Assembly: GCA_045630965.1 (NCBI GenBank) | Contig: JAZQTU010000009.1 | Location: forward strand, 1 to 42,738 | Direction: 5' to 3' | Origin: HGM04593 sp045630965 | Lineage (GTDB): Bacteria > Bacteroidota > Bacteroidia > Bacteroidales > Bacteroidaceae | Length of the DNA stretch: 42,738 nucleotides | Part shown: piece by piece, positions 41,024 to 42,738 of the stretch | Position numbering within the stretch: position 1 is the first letter of the stretch | Layout: each line of letters opens with the position of its first letter | Made by a program: the position numbers and the translations under genes | Notes under the pieces: model-generated | The model's input: the letters and a program-made list of their open reading frames with translations, nothing else | Told to the model about the DNA's origin: nothing | The model's database searches: none

Positions 41024-41054
41024 CAAATGTAACAAAAGTGTGTGGGATTCTCAA
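41024..41054 (-). promoter_or_regulatory. Promoter of the sugar symporter gene
   Basis: On the minus strand TTG (41054-41052), 20 bases and TACATTTG (41031-41024) match the consensus exactly. The 5' leader would be about 25 bases. Confidence 0.75.
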
Positions 41055-41182
41055 CTTATGAGTCTGAATTTTAAGTATCACGAACCATAAAAATGTTATT
41101 TCCGTTTGTTTCTGTTTTGTTGTCGTGGTGTCTGACGGCATTCATTAATAAATTGTGGGTAAAACCAAAAAAAAAGTGCTAT

Positions 41183-41215
41183 TTGCTATTTTTAATGAAA
41201 AAAAGTTTATTTTTG
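41183..41215 (+). promoter_or_regulatory. Promoter of the sdhC-sdhA operon
   Basis: TTG (41183-41185), 22 bases and TATTTTTG (41208-41215) resemble the consensus with a slightly long spacer. The leader to the ATG at 41288 is about 65 bases and contains a weak A-T hairpin (41243-41263). The rest of the 41055-41287 gap shows nothing that I can name. Confidence 0.55.
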
Positions 41216-41287
41216 TCTTTTGTTAATATGCCTTATCAGCAGAAAAATAAACTATTTATTTTTTATATAATTTAATATCAATTCATT

Positions 41288-42028
41288 ATGTGGTTATTTA
41301 ATTCTTCTGTCGGAAAGAAGGTACTTATGAGTGTAACGGGCTTGGCTCTCGTTTTCTTCCTTCTTTTCCACATGTCAATGAACTTGGTTGCTATCTTCAG
41401 CACTGAGGGTTACAACATGATTTGTGAGTTCTTGGGAGCTAACTGGTATGCATTGGTAGGTACAGCAGGTCTTGCTGTTCTTGTCTTTGTACACTTTGTT
41501 TATGCTTTCATCCTTACACTTCAGAACAGAAAGGCTCGTGGTTCACAGCGTTATGCTGTGGTTGAAAAACCAAAGGGCGTGGAGTGGGCATCACAGAACA
41601 TGCTCGTTCTCGGTATCATTGTAATTCTTGGTATGGGATTGCACTTGTTCAATTTCTGGGCTAAGATGCAGTTGCCCGAAGTTCTTCACATGTTGGGTAT
41701 GCATATTGAGCCAAACGTTATGGCTAATGTGGCAAACGGTTCAGGCTACATTGCGCAGACATTCACTTGTCCTGTCTATGCAATCCTTTACATTGTTTGG
41801 TTGGCTGCTTTGTGGTTCCACCTTACACATGGTTTCTGGAGCGCGATTCAGACACTCGGTATCAACAACAATGTATGGTTCTGCCGTTGGAGAGTTATCG
41901 GTAATGTTATCGTAACTTTGATTATCCTCGGTTTCTTTGCTGTAGTTGTAGCCGGTTTCTTCGGCTTGGGCGCATTTGGTACTATTGAGGTTGCCGCTCC
42001 TGCAGCTTGTTGCGCACCTTGTTGCTAA
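41288..42028 (+). CDS. sdhC: Succinate dehydrogenase/fumarate reductase cytochrome b subunit
   Basis: This 246-residue membrane anchor has five helices and is of the diheme b558 type. The opening MWLFNSSVGKKVLMSVTGL and heme-ligand histidines (LLFHMSMN, FVHFVYA, GLHLFNFW, LWFHLTHGFW) fit the Bacteroidetes/epsilon-type FrdC/SdhC. It carries quinone chemistry for the flavoprotein and iron-sulfur subunits and, in Bacteroidales, mainly serves fumarate reduction in anaerobic respiration. The last ten residues, APAACCAPCC, form an unusual cysteine-rich tail beyond the last helix. sdhA starts 35 bases downstream. Confidence 0.95.
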   Translation: MWLFNSSVGKKVLMSVTGLALVFFLLFHMSMNLVAIFSTEGYNMICEFLGANWYALVGTAGLAVLVFVHFVYAFILTLQNRKARGSQRYAVVEKPKGVEWASQNMLVLGIIVILGMGLHLFNFWAKMQLPEVLHMLGMHIEPNVMANVANGSGYIAQTFTCPVYAILYIVWLAALWFHLTHGFWSAIQTLGINNNVWFCRWRVIGNVIVTLIILGFFAVVVAGFFGLGAFGTIEVAAPAACCAPCC

Positions 42029-42063
42029 TAACAAATTACTGTAAAATCTAAAACAAATATATT

Positions 42064-42738
42064 ATGGCTAAAATAAGTTCAGTAAAAGTGGATTCTAAAA
42101 TCCCTGAAGGCCCATTGGCTGAAAAATGGACGAACTACAAGGCACATCAGAAATTGGTGAACCCTGCCAACAAGCGTAAGTTGGATATCATCGTTGTTGG
42201 TACCGGTCTTGCAGGTGCATCAGGCGCTGCATCTCTCGGTGCTATGGGTTTCAACGTGCTTAACTTCTGTATTCAGGATTCTCCACGTCGTGCTCACTCT
42301 ATTGCAGCACAGGGTGGTATCAATGCAGCAAAGAACTATCAGAATGATGGTGACTCTGTTTACCGTCTTTTCTACGATACAATCAAGGGTGGTGACTACC
42401 GTGCACGCGAGGCTAACGTTCACCGTTTGGCTGAGGTGTCAGGTGCTATCATCGACCAGTGCGTAGCACAGTGTGTACCTTTTGCACGTGAGTACGGCGG
42501 TCTTTTGGCTAACCGTTCATTCGGTGGTGCTCAGGTATCGCGTACTTTCTATGCTCGCGGTCAGACCGGTCAGCAGCTCCTTCTCGGTGCATACTCAGCA
42601 CTCAACTATCAGGTAAACCAGGGTACTGTAAAGGTATTCACACGTTACGAGATGCTTGACCTCGTTGTTATCGACGGTCGCGCACGCGGTATTATCGCAC
42701 GTAACCTTGTTACAGGTAAGGTTGAGCGTTTCGCTGCT
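42064..42738 (+). CDS. sdhA: Succinate dehydrogenase/fumarate reductase flavoprotein subunit, N-terminal part (3' end outside window)
   Basis: The first 225 residues of the flavoprotein subunit run off the window edge in frame. The FAD-binding motif is DIIVVGTGLAGASGAASLGAMG. The histidine for covalent FAD attachment is in RRAHSIAAQGGINAAK. QVSRTFYARGQTGQQLLLGAY is typical of the Bacteroidetes-type enzyme. It interconverts succinate and fumarate at the membrane with SdhC; the iron-sulfur gene sdhB is expected beyond the edge. Codon use is strongly biased (ggt, cgt, gct), as in a highly expressed operon. Confidence 0.96.
   Translation, partial: MAKISSVKVDSKIPEGPLAEKWTNYKAHQKLVNPANKRKLDIIVVGTGLAGASGAASLGAMGFNVLNFCIQDSPRRAHSIAAQGGINAAKNYQNDGDSVYRLFYDTIKGGDYRAREANVHRLAEVSGAIIDQCVAQCVPFAREYGGLLANRSFGGAQVSRTFYARGQTGQQLLLGAYSALNYQVNQGTVKVFTRYEMLDLVVIDGRARGIIARNLVTGKVERFAA

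Noticed and set aside
41093..41275. 60-residue ORF upstream of sdhC as a leader peptide
   Set aside because: It contains the predicted sdhC promoter inside it, so it would not be on the sdhC transcript; composition follows AT-rich non-coding DNA.
1..42738. CRISPR arrays, insertion sequences, prophage or toxin-antitoxin genes
   Set aside because: No regularly spaced direct repeats, transposase, integrase, phage structural or toxin-like reading frames were found.

Overview
The window looks like a core chromosomal segment from a member of the Bacteroidales, close to Bacteroidaceae or Prevotellaceae. The reasons are: gene families typical of that order (RibBA fusion, large LptF/LptG-type permease, PorZ-like propeller protein, FrdC/SdhC-type cytochrome b, GPH sugar symporter), weak Shine-Dalgarno sequences, and repeated promoters of the Bacteroidales type (TTG, about 20 bases, TAnnTTTG). 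I see no insertion sequence, prophage, CRISPR array, integrase or restriction system. Genes are tightly packed, and only one gap exceeds 300 bases (23038-23618).

Layout. 1-951: 3' end of prfB and a CYTH triphosphatase gene. 1035-5731 (minus): a hybrid histidine kinase, an NtrC-type sigma-54 activator and a coiled-coil lipoprotein. A good sigma-54 promoter and an array of TGTGGAA half-sites lie between the activator and the lipoprotein, so this looks like a self-contained signalling circuit. 6038-8562 (plus): ruvB and a polysaccharide flippase. 8651-10581 (plus): ychF and lgt. 10606-14805 (minus): mutS then katA. 15014-21739 (plus): leuS, a YitT-family membrane protein, rdgB and a PorZ-like protein. 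21850-28445 (minus): metallophosphoesterase, an AT-rich gap, then lptFG-ribBA-aspC and a START-like protein. 28671-29375 (plus): a CAT-anticodon tRNA and a small secreted protein. 29422-32253 (minus): polA. 32379-33353 (plus): polyprenyl diphosphate synthase. 33391-40990 (minus): dtd-mazG-deoC with overlapping ends, mnmG-apt-uvrC, and a GPH sugar symporter. 41288 to the end (plus): sdhC and the start of sdhA.

Functionally the window is mostly housekeeping: translation (prfB, leuS, dtd, mnmG, tRNA), DNA repair and replication (ruvB, mutS, polA, uvrC), nucleotide sanitation and salvage (rdgB, MazG-like, apt, deoC), envelope assembly (lgt, flippase, LptF/G, PorZ-like) and respiration (sdhC, sdhA).

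The points most worth a second look are: (1) the sigma-54 circuit at 1035-5766; (2) a perfect 16-bp parS-type palindrome squeezed between mnmG and apt (37558-37573); (3) a perfect 40-bp palindrome with a parS-like core next to a 580-bp AT-rich gap carrying TTTTCAACA repeats; (4) a Cys/His-rich N-terminus on DeoC; and (5) a CC-x-x-CC tail on SdhC. I found no clear evidence of a wholly new system. The sigma-54 circuit and the parS-related sites are the best candidates for new biology.
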